DNA of 64,000 nt, from the NCBI GenBank assembly GCA_949296575.1, contig CASFPE010000016.1, forward strand, positions 1-64,000, in the 5' to 3' direction. Below the pieces are notes generated by a model. It did not search any database. It was not told the DNA's origin and saw only the letters and a program-made list of their open reading frames with translations. Positions 41,109-50,917 of the stretch are shown here, one piece after another. Source of the DNA: an uncultured Bacteroides sp. (GTDB lineage: Bacteria; Bacteroidota; Bacteroidia; Bacteroidales; Bacteroidaceae). Numbering within the stretch: position 1 is the first letter of the stretch; each line of letters starts with the position of its first letter. Position numbers and translations under genes: made by a program.

Positions 41109-43589
41109 ATGAAAAGAACCTTATTGTTGCTGATAGGTTGGGCAATGGTGGCTGCAAGTGCCTTTGCCGGACGGATTGATGTGGCAGAAGCGCAGGCTAT
41201 TGCCGAACGTTTTTCACAAGAAGCTGTAGCCGGAAACCGGATGAAAGCTCCCCGCGAACGGGCTTCGATGCAGTTGGTGTACACTGCGCAGACGGCTTTG
41301 CAGGAGAACTGTTACTATGTGTTCAGCCGGGGGGCAGGCAATGGTTTCGTGATGGTAGCTGCTGACGACCGTGCAGGCGAAGTGTTGGGTTATGCCGACA
41401 ATGGCACGTTTGATTACAAGAATCTTCCGGAAAACATGAAAGGATGGTTGAAAAAATACCAGCAGGAAATGGAATGGCTGCTGGAACAGCCGGAAGATGC
41501 ACCGGTGAAACGGGTGGAAACTCCGCTGGACAGGGAAGTGAAACCTTTGTTGGGGGATATCGCTTGGAACCAGAGCGCGCCTTACAACAACATGTGCCCG
41601 ATGTATGATGCGACGCAACGTTGCGTGACGGGATGTGTGGCTACTGCCGTGGCGCAAATCATGTATTACCACCGTTGGCCGGAACGCGGCACTGGTGAGC
41701 ATACGTATGGTTGCGACATCAACGGGAGAGGGCAGACGCTTTCTGCCGACTTCGGGGCAACGGAATATGCATGGGATTGGATGCAGCCGACGTACAATGC
41801 CAATAGCTCACAAGAATCGCAAGACGCCGTGGCTGAACTGATGTACCATTGCGGCGTGGCCATGAACATGATGTACGGTTTGTCGAGCGGGGCGTATTCT
41901 TCTGAAATACCGAAAGCGTTGTCTGAATATTTCGGTTATGACGGCGGGATGGAATACAAAATGCGCGATTATTACACTTCCTCGGAATGGGAAGCCATTA
42001 TCCGCAATGAACTGGACAATGGCCGTCCGATAGAATACAGCGGGCAGACGGGGAACGACGGAGGGCATTCCTTTGTGTGTGACGGCTATGACCGCAACGG
42101 TTACTTCCATTTCAACTGGGGATGGGGCGGCTTGTCGAACGGTTATTTCAAACTTTCTGCCCTTGAACCTTCGAATCAAGGCATCGGTGGCACAGCCGGT
42201 GGCTATAATTATGACGAGGCCATCAATATCGGCATCCGTCCGGACACGGGCGTTGAATCTTCGCATGCGGAAATCTGCGCTGACAGCGTGCTGGTGTTTT
42301 CGGAAAATGTCATTTCACGTGGCGATGATGTGGAAGTAGGTTTCAAGGCTTTGTATAATGTGGGATGGCAGACGGCTGTTTTGAAATTGGGATATGTGCT
42401 TTATGAGGAAACTGGCGAAATAGCTTTTGTGCAGGAAATCAGCGATCGGATGCCGATTGACCCTTTTTATGGGTTTGAGGAAGGATCGGTTCCGTTCAGT
42501 GTACCCAATTCATTGGCCGAAGGCATTTATACGATGCGTTTGTGTTATCAATTGGAAGGAAGCGCGGCATGGGAACCTGTGCATGCCCATCGGAGCAGCC
42601 CTTCGTATGCCATCGTGACGGTGACGAAACAGGCGGTGAACTTTGAATTGCCGGACATGACCCCTGCATTGGAAATAACTTCTTTGGCTACGAATCATTA
42701 CTTTTACCAAAACCGCATGATGGAATTGCAGGTGGTGTTCACCAACGCGGGAGGCGCTTATTATGACGATGTTTATTTCGCCTTTTGTGATGAAGATTTT
42801 CATGCTTATTATATTTCTTCGGCCTATCGTTTGGATATTGCTGCGGGCGGTGAGGAAACGTTGGTGATGCAAGGCACGCCGGATTGCCCTTCAGGCAATT
42901 ATTATCTGGTAATCATCGATAAAGATTATACGATTATGGGTGGGGTGGAAGCAGAACTGTTGCCCGAACCGGCTGCGCCGAACTTGGTGCTGACAACGGC
43001 CATGACGTTTGGCGACAACCAGAATGTGCCGATGAACGACATGCGCCTGACGGCGGTAATCCGCAATGATGGCGGCTTGTATAGCGGGAGTTTGCTTCCT
43101 TACATTTATACCTATCCGGCCAATGAATGGGCAGGCAACCTGGATGCAGAGACGCTTATGTTGGATAACGGCGAGACGGCTACGGTGGAATTTACCGGTT
43201 CACTGCCGGATGGCGTGGCAGGCAACCGTTATTTTGTTGCAATTTATGATCAGAATGGCGGAGATTGGTTAGGCCCTGCTGCCTATCAAACGTTTGTGTT
43301 TACCTTGGGCGAAGCAGTGGAAGTGGATGACCCAACTTCGATAGGTAGTGAGACAAAAGTGGGCTTGCGGGTTTATCCGCTGCCTGCCTCCGATGAGGTG
43401 TTTGTGGAAACAGACAAGCCCATAGCGCGTTTGGAACTTTATTCGTTGAGCGGCATGCTGTTGCAGTCTATGGATGCAAATGGGGCGGTTTGTTCTCGGA
43501 TGGATGTCTGTTCGTTGCCTTCAGGCACTTATCTTTTGGTTATTGTGACAGAAGAAGGACGTGTGGTGCGGAAGATGGTGAAACAATAA
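41109..43589 (+). CDS. C10 (streptopain-like) cysteine protease with type IX secretion tail
   Basis: 826 residues from the ATG at 41109, chosen for its signal peptide ('LLLLIGWAMVAASAFAG'). Propeptide about 21-150. The catalytic domain has Cys176 in 'TGCVATAVAQIMYYHRWP' and His320 in 'NDGGHSFVCDGYDRNGYFHF' followed by 'NWGWGG', the SpeB pattern. Beta domains follow. The last about 75 residues ('LRVYPLPASDEVFVETDK' ... 'RVVRKMVKQ') form a Por-secretion C-terminal sorting domain. The enzyme would be secreted through T9SS and held at or released from the surface. The transport genes are not in this window. Confidence 0.9.
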   Translation: MKRTLLLLIGWAMVAASAFAGRIDVAEAQAIAERFSQEAVAGNRMKAPRERASMQLVYTAQTALQENCYYVFSRGAGNGFVMVAADDRAGEVLGYADNGTFDYKNLPENMKGWLKKYQQEMEWLLEQPEDAPVKRVETPLDREVKPLLGDIAWNQSAPYNNMCPMYDATQRCVTGCVATAVAQIMYYHRWPERGTGEHTYGCDINGRGQTLSADFGATEYAWDWMQPTYNANSSQESQDAVAELMYHCGVAMNMMYGLSSGAYSSEIPKALSEYFGYDGGMEYKMRDYYTSSEWEAIIRNELDNGRPIEYSGQTGNDGGHSFVCDGYDRNGYFHFNWGWGGLSNGYFKLSALEPSNQGIGGTAGGYNYDEAINIGIRPDTGVESSHAEICADSVLVFSENVISRGDDVEVGFKALYNVGWQTAVLKLGYVLYEETGEIAFVQEISDRMPIDPFYGFEEGSVPFSVPNSLAEGIYTMRLCYQLEGSAAWEPVHAHRSSPSYAIVTVTKQAVNFELPDMTPALEITSLATNHYFYQNRMMELQVVFTNAGGAYYDDVYFAFCDEDFHAYYISSAYRLDIAAGGEETLVMQGTPDCPSGNYYLVIIDKDYTIMGGVEAELLPEPAAPNLVLTTAMTFGDNQNVPMNDMRLTAVIRNDGGLYSGSLLPYIYTYPANEWAGNLDAETLMLDNGETATVEFTGSLPDGVAGNRYFVAIYDQNGGDWLGPAAYQTFVFTLGEAVEVDDPTSIGSETKVGLRVYPLPASDEVFVETDKPIARLELYSLSGMLLQSMDANGAVCSRMDVCSLPSGTYLLVIVTEEGRVVRKMVKQ

Positions 43590-43598
43590 TGGGAGAAT

Positions 43599-44189
43599 AT
43601 GTCGATGCATGGATGGAATGTGCTATTGAAAAAGGTTTCCCTGCTGTTTTTGGCGGCAGGGACAACCGTTTCGTGTGCGACAAAGAAGCCAATGGAAAAG
43701 GATGCAGGCATGGATGCATTTGAACCGAAACCGGCACAGGTGGGTGTGAAGCCGGTGGTCTCGGCTTTGCCCAAGGTCGCGATATATAAGACTGCAAGGG
43801 ACTTCAGCGGCAATGTGCCGGTTACGATGGATGAAAGCCGGACGAGGATTGTTTCATATCCGGCGCCTTCGGACTTGTATTTGGATGGAAAGTTGGCGAA
43901 ACCCACCGTGCTGGATGGCGGCTATTTGCTTGATAATCGGGGCATCAATGCCAATACAGTGTTTCTGGATTATACCTATGAAGAATATGCTGCCATGGAC
44001 ACGGCTCCTTCTTTGCAGGATTTGTTGGCACATGTGAAGGAATATTATCCGTTTGTGGAGATGTATTATGCCGAGCGAAGCGCATCTGGTGATGTAGAAT
44101 ATTACAATCGTGTGATATCTTCCGGTTTCAAGGACTGCCGAAAAGTAACATTGCCGAAACGGCCTGCGACGTTGCCGTCGGTGAAGTGA
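43599..44189 (+). CDS. Hypothetical lipoprotein downstream of the C10 protease
   Basis: 196 residues; likely functional start at 43605 or 43599. Lipobox 'LFLAAGTTVSCATKKP'. The mature part has 'IYKTARDFSGNVPVTMDESR' and 'LYLDGKLAKPTVLDGGYLLD'. Not recognised. It starts 9 bp after the protease stop, so the two are co-transcribed; a link to the protease (inhibitor, partner) is possible but unproven. A terminator follows. Confidence 0.7.
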   Translation: MSMHGWNVLLKKVSLLFLAAGTTVSCATKKPMEKDAGMDAFEPKPAQVGVKPVVSALPKVAIYKTARDFSGNVPVTMDESRTRIVSYPAPSDLYLDGKLAKPTVLDGGYLLDNRGINANTVFLDYTYEEYAAMDTAPSLQDLLAHVKEYYPFVEMYYAERSASGDVEYYNRVISSGFKDCRKVTLPKRPATLPSVK

Positions 44190-44218
44190 TTTACAGCATA
44201 GAATAGGCTCATATCCGT

Positions 44219-44265
44219 CCTGCTGGCCGAAGCATTTATTGATTGCGCCAGCAGGGCGTTTTTTT
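44219..44265 (+). terminator. Terminator after the protease/lipoprotein unit
   Basis: CCTGCTGGC / GCCAGCAGG arms of 9 bp around a loop of about 19 nt, followed by GCGTTTTTTT. Confidence 0.85.
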
Positions 44266-44340
44266 CATGTACTTTTTCACGGGATTTTTTCAATAACAAA
44301 CGCTTCTTTTATTTGTATATTTTAATGTTTAATAGAGGAA

Positions 44341-44376
44341 TTTTTGCATATACTCCATTGTTTTGACGTACATTTG
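44341..44376 (+). promoter_or_regulatory. Promoter of fimbrial locus 2
   Basis: -7 box TACATTTG at 44369-44376 with TTTTTG at 44341-44346 about 21-22 bp upstream. The gap 44190-44443 contains only this and the terminator. Confidence 0.6.
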
Positions 44377-44443
44377 TGGCCGTATTCACAAATAGAAACA
44401 GAAAAAGATTACTATTGGATGCACGGCTTAATCAAATGACGGC

Positions 44444-46006
44444 ATGAAATTACAAAATAAATTTGGAAATACAAACATTGATATAAATTTTCTTTGCACG
44501 AAAACTTGGATTAGCACGATACTCCTTATGCCGAAGCGGAATGTCCTGTTTTTCGGGATGGTTTTGTCTTTTTTGCTGGGCGCAGCAACCCTGTCTGCTC
44601 AAACTCGTGCGGGCATTTCTTTGCGGAAAGCACAAGAGGAGCCGGAAACCATTCCCTTCAAATCCAGATGGGCATTCCGGACCAATGCTTTTGATTGGTT
44701 GTTGACCGTTCCTAATGTGGCCGTTGAATTTGATGTTTCGAATTCCGTTTATAATAAATCCACCATTGAGGCTGGTTTTCGAGGAAACTGGAATACATGG
44801 CAAAAGTACAAATCTCCCGTTTTGTTTAATATTTTAGATGGGCATATCGGTTACCGTTATTATTGGCGGACGGAAATGAGGACTTTGCAGGCAGGAGAGA
44901 AATTGACATGGACGGATCGTTTATTCAGCCGGAAGAGATTGAATCCTCGTTTCTGGCGGGCTTATTATGTCGGTGGTTATGTGAATGCCAATAAATATAC
45001 GGTCAAGTTGGGAAAGAAAGGCGTGCAAGGCAATGGTTATGGCATTGGCATATCAGGAGGTTTTGGCATTCCTTTGTATACTTACGACCATGGTGCGGTC
45101 GATTTTGAGTTTGGCGCAAGTGTCGGCATGGCATTGAACCGTTACGATGTTTTCCGTTATGACCGTTCGGATAATTGTTACCCAAGAATAGAAGATGAGT
45201 GCAAAGGCATGCATGTGACCCCTTTCCCGGTGGTGCATGATGTGCGGGTAGCATTTGTGTATCGTTTTACTTCTATTAAAGAAAAGTATGGAAAAACAGA
45301 TTACAAGAAATTGGAGGCACGCACAGCACGGAAGAACCAAAAAATGGCACGGCGGGATTCCATTCAGAAAATAAGGGACCAGAGAGCTTTGAAAAAGGAT
45401 TCTGTGGAACAAGCGAAGAAAGCGTTGCGGTTGCAGGAAAGGGAGCAGCGGCAGTTGCAGGATTCGTTGAAGCAGATAGAAGATGCATCGCGGTTGCAGT
45501 TAAATCAGTTGAACGATTCTGCTGGACAAACCAAGGAAACGCCACGCTCTACGGAAAAGCGGAAAAGGCGACGCGGAAATGCAGGGGAGAAAGTACACGC
45601 AGAAGAAATGAATATGCCGGAGGCATCGCAGCCATCGGGACAAGCAAAGGAAGAACTTCAACCGGAAACTTCTGCATTGCCGCAGGAGAACCGTGTTTCG
45701 GAAATAACGCCTGCAACTTCGAAAGATGATGCTCATCGGCCGAAAAAGAAGAAGCGGCAGAAGCAACACAACGAGGCAACAGAGACCGCCAAAGAAAGAA
45801 ACAACTCGGCAAATGTGCCTTCGGAGGAAGAAGATGTGGAACCTGAAAAGAAGGAAATGCCTGTGAAGAAAAAATCGAAGGCGGAGAGGAAAAGAGAGAA
45901 AGAACAGAAAGAATTGGAACGCATGATGAACAACATGGGGGAAGGGGTGTTGAATTCCTCAAATAGCGGGTTGTTTGAAAACAAGGAAGGAGGCAGCCAT
46001 GAATAG
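44444..46006 (+). CDS. DUF3575 protein with long charged coiled-coil tail
   Basis: 520 residues; the ATG at 44528 ('MPKRNVLFFGMVLSFLLGAA') is an equally good start because it begins the signal peptide. The DUF3575 barrel spans about 70-280 ('WAFRTNAFDWLLTVPNVAVE', 'HDVRVAFVYRFTS'). A tail of about 240 residues follows, very rich in Lys, Glu, Gln and Arg ('KKLEARTARKNQKMARRDSI', 'KALRLQEREQRQLQDSLKQI'), ending 'KSKAERKREKEQKELERMMN'. Ordinary DUF3575 proteins stop near 190 residues, as in the two others here. The tail would extend from the barrel, perhaps to peptidoglycan or partners. Overlaps the next gene by 8 bp. Confidence 0.78.
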   Translation: MKLQNKFGNTNIDINFLCTKTWISTILLMPKRNVLFFGMVLSFLLGAATLSAQTRAGISLRKAQEEPETIPFKSRWAFRTNAFDWLLTVPNVAVEFDVSNSVYNKSTIEAGFRGNWNTWQKYKSPVLFNILDGHIGYRYYWRTEMRTLQAGEKLTWTDRLFSRKRLNPRFWRAYYVGGYVNANKYTVKLGKKGVQGNGYGIGISGGFGIPLYTYDHGAVDFEFGASVGMALNRYDVFRYDRSDNCYPRIEDECKGMHVTPFPVVHDVRVAFVYRFTSIKEKYGKTDYKKLEARTARKNQKMARRDSIQKIRDQRALKKDSVEQAKKALRLQEREQRQLQDSLKQIEDASRLQLNQLNDSAGQTKETPRSTEKRKRRRGNAGEKVHAEEMNMPEASQPSGQAKEELQPETSALPQENRVSEITPATSKDDAHRPKKKKRQKQHNEATETAKERNNSANVPSEEEDVEPEKKEMPVKKKSKAERKREKEQKELERMMNNMGEGVLNSSNSGLFENKEGGSHE

Positions 46007-47267
46007 GTGGATAGGGCAACTTGTTGCAGCATTTATATTGTGTTCAGCTTGCACGGAAGTGGAATTGTGTTACAATGCGGAGCATCCGCACACATTGCCT
46101 TTGTCAATAGATTTTGATTGGGGGAAAACGGCTGCTGAAGAAAAGCCGGACAGCATGTATATGGTGTTCAGCCGTATCATCAATACCCGGCATTATGTGT
46201 ATGGCATATCGTCTGAAGGTTGGAAAGAGGAAACAGGAGTGATTCCGGAAACTCCGTCGGAAGAATTAGAAGAAGATGCATTGCCGGAAGAAGCTCCTTT
46301 GGAAGATGAAAATGTGACCCAACAGGCAGAAAGTGGCGGAGAACCGGAAGCGGGTGGGGAAGACGGTGCCTCTGAGGGAGAAGGAGATGAAGAAGCACCT
46401 GAAACCGGAGAGGAGGAAGACGAACCACAGGAAGAAACGATTCGGGTGGAAGGCGGCGATTATATTGTGATTACCGTGAACAAGAACCATGATTTGGTGG
46501 AACTGGTAGAAGGAGATGCTTTCAAGACAGACAATGCGGTTCGGTTGGACTCATTGCGCTTACGAGTGAATGGCATCGTGTACCCGGACTTGCCGGGTTT
46601 CGATACTGGGAAATGGAACAACTTGAATCCGGCTTATACGTATATTGCCAATACGGGGAAATTGTTCTCATCAGTGGAACGATGGAGCATCTTTGCCGGA
46701 ACGTCTATCTTGATGTCGCCAGAACCTGTCACCCAACATCTCACATTCCGCTTTTCATTAGGGTTGGAAGAAGAAACAGGAGTGTCTATTGACCGTGTGG
46801 CTTGTGAACTGTCTGGGGTTGTGGATTGTATTTCCTTATCAACAAAAGAAATAAGAGAGGTTGACAGTCGGCATAGCGTGTGCTTCATGGCAGAAAAAAT
46901 GGATGATTCGGACGCTTCTTCGCCGGTATATGAAGGAAGTGTGGACGTATTGGGACTGTTCCCCAATAAGAGCCAAGCATCCATTTATGGAGCCGGCATC
47001 ATCCAATTGTCGATTGCTGTGAGCAAGGGAAGCGAGAGCAGAATACATACTGTGCGGCTGAACCTGATTCATTTGTTGACATCTGCCAATTTGGTGGTCG
47101 CTTCGGAAGATGGGGAGACCCTTTTGCCGAATCCCGATATACAGGAAATGGTTTTCGACATCGGGCGTTTAGAGGTGGACTTTGACCGTATCATGAACAG
47201 TGAAGGGAATGAAGGGTTGTTCCAATGGGTGGTCATCGAGGATGGCGGAACGGATATTGAAATATAG
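45999..47267 (+). CDS. DUF5119 lipoprotein with acidic insert
   Basis: 422 residues from the ATG at 45999. Lipoprotein-like start 'LVAAFILCSACTEVELCYNA' and 'EHPHTLPLSIDFDW' are typical of DUF5119, a fimbria-associated family in Bacteroidales. Residues 77-148 form an insert with 31 Asp/Glu and no Lys, Arg or His ('EGEGDEEAPETGEEEDEPQE'). The C-terminal half is beta-rich like FimB/Mfa2 anchors. Probably the anchor or length-control subunit of locus 2. Translationally coupled to the charged-tail DUF3575 gene. Confidence 0.8.
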   Translation: MNRWIGQLVAAFILCSACTEVELCYNAEHPHTLPLSIDFDWGKTAAEEKPDSMYMVFSRIINTRHYVYGISSEGWKEETGVIPETPSEELEEDALPEEAPLEDENVTQQAESGGEPEAGGEDGASEGEGDEEAPETGEEEDEPQEETIRVEGGDYIVITVNKNHDLVELVEGDAFKTDNAVRLDSLRLRVNGIVYPDLPGFDTGKWNNLNPAYTYIANTGKLFSSVERWSIFAGTSILMSPEPVTQHLTFRFSLGLEEETGVSIDRVACELSGVVDCISLSTKEIREVDSRHSVCFMAEKMDDSDASSPVYEGSVDVLGLFPNKSQASIYGAGIIQLSIAVSKGSESRIHTVRLNLIHLLTSANLVVASEDGETLLPNPDIQEMVFDIGRLEVDFDRIMNSEGNEGLFQWVVIEDGGTDIEI

Positions 47268-47290
47268 CAAACAATAAAATAAAGACAGTA

Positions 47291-48622
47291 ATGAAAAGGA
47301 AATTTCTTATAGTAGGCCTTCTGTTGGCTGCATGGTCGGGATGCTCGGATGATTCTTTCAAGGAATATCCGTCCGAGGAGAACGTGGACGACAATATTCC
47401 TGTGCCTGTTCAGCTGTCGCTGGGCAGGGCTTCGTATTCCGCATCTACAAAAGGCTTGACAGGGGCAGTGGACGAAAGGGAAGAGGGGAATGAAGTATGG
47501 AAAAATGCTAAAGTATACGTGTATGCTTTCCTGAAAGACAGGGCTGGAAAGAGTTTTGAAGAAACAATGTCGGGCGATAATGTCGGGGGCGTATCTTCTG
47601 TGTCAGCGTCTTGTTTGATTGACGGTTCGTTGGATGCATCGAATCCTTTGGCAGGTGGTGGAAAGGAAGCCGACGTGTTGCCGGCGGAAAGGGAATTGGC
47701 GTGGAGCGACCGCAGCGAGACCACCAAGACACTGTATTATCCGGCTGCCCAAGAACCTTACGCGTTTTATGCTTACTATATTGATACATTGGCTTATAAC
47801 CAAGAGATGGGTTTGCGCGTGAATCGGACGCAGGACAGCATCGAAATTGAGAATATCAAGATTGAAGGGACACAAGACCTAATGCATGCAGTGGCAAGTG
47901 AAGCTACTGATGAACAGTTGGGGGCATTGACCGACCCGGACGAATTGGAGATGGTGCGTGAGACAGCTTTCAGCGCTTATTCGGCACGGCGGGGCGTTCA
48001 GCCGGAGATGAGTTTCCGTCATTTGTTGGCGCGTTTGCAGTTTGAGATTTATCCGGGTGCGAAAGAAGCTGACGACGTGGTGGTGAAAGCCATCCGTGTG
48101 GAGTCGATGACCCGTTGCAAATTCACGGTGGTGCATGTTGACCCGGCTAAGATGGGATTGAACTGGGAGCGGGGCAGCCGTGAGTTCTTGCAATTGAAAG
48201 GCGATAATGGCACGCCGTTGACCGATCATGTGGCAGAAGTGAAAGAAGATGGGACAGAAGTAGGGGGCTACAAATCCAACCCGTTTGTGGCAGGTGCCGA
48301 CCCGTTCAGCGTGGAAGCAGTGCGGGTAGGCGAAAGCATGCTGGTGGCACCGGATGAATCCTACCGCATCTCCGTTTTGTTTGACCAGACGGGGCAGGCA
48401 ACCGATGGTTCCGACATCGAGATGCCGGGCATCGAAACGGCAGTGGCGGAACTGAAATTGGATAGTGGTACTGCTTTCGAGGCAGGGCGGCAATACAAAA
48501 TCCGTGTGGTGATATACGGCGTGCAGAAAATCGGCGTGAGTGCCACGGTGGAGCCTTGGGAAGATGGCGGCACGGTGGATGTAACTGAAGATGACTTTGA
48601 AGAAGGAACAACTAATAATTAA
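47291..48622 (+). CDS. Fimbrillin family lipoprotein 1 (locus 2)
   Basis: 443 residues. Lipobox 'LLLAAWSGCSDD' (Cys18). Family core 'VYVYAFLKDRAGKSFEET', 'YYPAAQEPYAFYAYYIDT', 'DLMHAV' and 'SFRHLLARLQFEIYPGA', matching the Mfa-like_1/fimbrillin domain. The maturation position has 'ASTKGLTG' (Lys54) instead of the Arg seen in its siblings. Ends 'VSATVEPWEDGGTVDV', the closing strand. Structural or tip pilin of the second fimbria. Confidence 0.85.
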   Translation: MKRKFLIVGLLLAAWSGCSDDSFKEYPSEENVDDNIPVPVQLSLGRASYSASTKGLTGAVDEREEGNEVWKNAKVYVYAFLKDRAGKSFEETMSGDNVGGVSSVSASCLIDGSLDASNPLAGGGKEADVLPAERELAWSDRSETTKTLYYPAAQEPYAFYAYYIDTLAYNQEMGLRVNRTQDSIEIENIKIEGTQDLMHAVASEATDEQLGALTDPDELEMVRETAFSAYSARRGVQPEMSFRHLLARLQFEIYPGAKEADDVVVKAIRVESMTRCKFTVVHVDPAKMGLNWERGSREFLQLKGDNGTPLTDHVAEVKEDGTEVGGYKSNPFVAGADPFSVEAVRVGESMLVAPDESYRISVLFDQTGQATDGSDIEMPGIETAVAELKLDSGTAFEAGRQYKIRVVIYGVQKIGVSATVEPWEDGGTVDVTEDDFEEGTTNN

Positions 48623-48645
48623 TCTCAATTTAATATTTACACAGT

Positions 48646-49761
48646 ATGAAAAAGAGTATTTTATTTTCAATGATGGCAGCCGCCTTGCTGGCAAGCTGTT
48701 CGAACGAAGAAGCCACACAAGTGGCAGAAGGCGACTTGGTGCCTATCCGGCTCTCTATGACGAATGCCGACATTAGCGTTTCGCCTTCCACCAGAGGGAC
48801 GGGAAGCATTGACGGGAATGACATCGGCCTTGAGGGCGACACGCTGGGCTTTTCCGCTACAGACTTGCTTTACATCACGGCCTACAACAGCGCGAACCCG
48901 AATTTTGCCGAACCGATGAGGGTTCTTATAAGCGGGGAGAATTATGAAGATTTGGAAGATGTAAGCGCAAGCGTGGAGGACGGGACATCCACGTTGAGAT
49001 GGAATGATACCAGGGTGCGTTACTATCTGCCGGAAGCTACAAGCTATGATTTCTATGGTTGTCATTTGGGATTGACAGAAACGGAAAGGGAGAGAAGCGG
49101 GCTTTCTTTCGTGCAAACCGAAGATTCTGTTTATTACGCTCTTACCATTGATGGTAACCAAGACTTGATGGCTGCCAAGTCTGACCGTCCCGGTAGCGCG
49201 AGCCTTGCTCGCCAGAACGTGGTTCCGAAATTGGCGTTCCGCCACTTGCTGACCCGTTTGCAATTCCAGTTGACGGACGGAAATCCGGAAGGCAACGATA
49301 CGGAATTGACCGTAAAGGGCATTGCCATCCGTTCAGTCGCCACAGGGAAATTGGTTTTGGCCACTGTGGAGGGAGATAACCCGCAGTTCGTGTTGGATGC
49401 ATTTGATGAAACAAACAATCCAATCGTTGAATTGCCTTTGCAGGGCATCCCGACGGAAGGGCAAGCCATTGCGGGTGCCAGCAAGACGCGCATTGGCGGA
49501 TCACTGATGTTGCCTGCCGCTGCCGAATATGAGGTGGAACTGACCATTGAAGAAAGGCTGAACGAGCAGATTACGGAATACGTAATCGACAACCTCCCTT
49601 CCATCGAGTTGCCCGCCGACCCGCAGGACGGCACTTACGTGGGCAAGTCCTACATGGTGAACATTACGCTGTATGGCTCGCAAGAAGTGGAATTGTCGGC
49701 CACCTTGCTGGATTGGGAACAGGGCGGTGAGATTGAATACGACCCGGAGGCAGATATTTAA
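48646..49761 (+). CDS. Fimbrillin family lipoprotein 2 (locus 2)
   Basis: 371 residues. Lipobox 'AAALLASCSNEE' (Cys18). 'VSPSTRGTG' gives Arg50-Gly51 at the maturation site. 'YYLPEATSYDFYGCHLGLTE', 'NQDLMAAKSD' and 'LAFRHLLTRLQFQLTDGN' are the family signature. C-terminal 'ELSATLLDWEQGGEIEYDPE'. Follows its relative by 23 bp; paralogous by tandem duplication and divergence. Confidence 0.87.
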   Translation: MKKSILFSMMAAALLASCSNEEATQVAEGDLVPIRLSMTNADISVSPSTRGTGSIDGNDIGLEGDTLGFSATDLLYITAYNSANPNFAEPMRVLISGENYEDLEDVSASVEDGTSTLRWNDTRVRYYLPEATSYDFYGCHLGLTETERERSGLSFVQTEDSVYYALTIDGNQDLMAAKSDRPGSASLARQNVVPKLAFRHLLTRLQFQLTDGNPEGNDTELTVKGIAIRSVATGKLVLATVEGDNPQFVLDAFDETNNPIVELPLQGIPTEGQAIAGASKTRIGGSLMLPAAAEYEVELTIEERLNEQITEYVIDNLPSIELPADPQDGTYVGKSYMVNITLYGSQEVELSATLLDWEQGGEIEYDPEADI

Positions 49762-49815
49762 TGAAAAGTTCCTACTGGGAAAATGAATGAATATAACCAT
49801 TTAAGAATAAGAAAA

Positions 49816-50880
49816 ATGAAAAAGAATTTATTTTGGGCATTCGCTGTTCCTGCTTTGCTGGCAGGATGCAGCCAGGAAGAGGGCGTGAACGTCCCTGCCG
49901 CTGGCAACGAGAATAATGAAGAACGGGTAGAAGTTGTGTTGGGCACCCAGTCGCCTTCCGTCACCACAAGGGCTGCTCTGAATGCAGACAATTGGATCGG
50001 CACGCAGGTCGGCATTTTTGCTGTGCCGAAAGATGCGGAATTGGCTACGGACGCAAGCCGCTACTTCATCAACAACTTGCAAGGTACCATCGAGGCCGAT
50101 GCCATCAACTTGGGTGTAGAGGCCGTTTACTACCCCGTGCTGAGCGATGTGGCCTACCATTTCTACGGCTACCATCCTTACGTGGCCGATGGTTTAGTGG
50201 AAAACGAGAACGGCTATGCCGTGAACTACACTTTGGACGGCACGCAGGACGTGCTGTTCGGCAAGGCTTGTGCTTCGGAAGAAGCAATAGAAGAAGTGGG
50301 CTGCGATGGATATACTGCGAAGTTCATCCGTGTGATGGAAGAAAACAGCCTTTCTTACGGCCCGAACATTGATTTCAAGCACCAGTTGACCCGTTTGGTG
50401 TTCATGGTGGAGGATCGCAATTCAGACCCGGATGCCAGCGAGCAGACCGTGCAGTCGTTGACTTTGAACGACATGGTGACTTCCATCCAGATGCAATTGA
50501 CCGGCGATACGTTGACGGCAGGCACCATCACTGCCGGTGAAGGTGAATTGGGGCAAATGACCCTGAAAGATGCGGAAGGGACGGATGTGACGGGATTTGC
50601 TGTGCCGAAGTCTGAAACGCAACTTGGCGAGAGCATCATGTTCTGGGCGAATGGCACCGGCGTGGTGAACGCTACGATGGAAGTTTACGACGCAGGCAAC
50701 GACTACAACTATACGACTGAATTGCCTATCCGTGTTTCGGACGGTGAATCATTCCAACCGGGTTGCTCTTATACCGTGAGCATGGTGTTCTATGGTCCGG
50801 GCCAAGTGGAATTGAAAGCAACGCTGACAGATTGGGCGGATACAGAATTGCCAAATGGCGGAGAGTTTGAAATCAATTAA
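49816..50880 (+). CDS. Fimbrillin family lipoprotein 3 (locus 2)
   Basis: 354 residues from the ATG at 49816, the start of the signal 'MKKNLFWAFAVPALLAGCSQ'. 'SVTTRAALN' puts Arg52-Ala53 at the maturation site. 'AYHFYGYHPYVADGLVEN', 'TQDVLFGKA' and 'IDFKHQLTRLVFMVEDRN' are the family core. Ends 'ELKATLTDWADTELPNGGEF'. Third of four tandem fimbrillins. Confidence 0.87.
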   Translation: MKKNLFWAFAVPALLAGCSQEEGVNVPAAGNENNEERVEVVLGTQSPSVTTRAALNADNWIGTQVGIFAVPKDAELATDASRYFINNLQGTIEADAINLGVEAVYYPVLSDVAYHFYGYHPYVADGLVENENGYAVNYTLDGTQDVLFGKACASEEAIEEVGCDGYTAKFIRVMEENSLSYGPNIDFKHQLTRLVFMVEDRNSDPDASEQTVQSLTLNDMVTSIQMQLTGDTLTAGTITAGEGELGQMTLKDAEGTDVTGFAVPKSETQLGESIMFWANGTGVVNATMEVYDAGNDYNYTTELPIRVSDGESFQPGCSYTVSMVFYGPGQVELKATLTDWADTELPNGGEFEIN

Positions 50881-50917
50881 AAGGATGTTTAAACACAATT
50901 AGAAAGGAGACAAGAAA

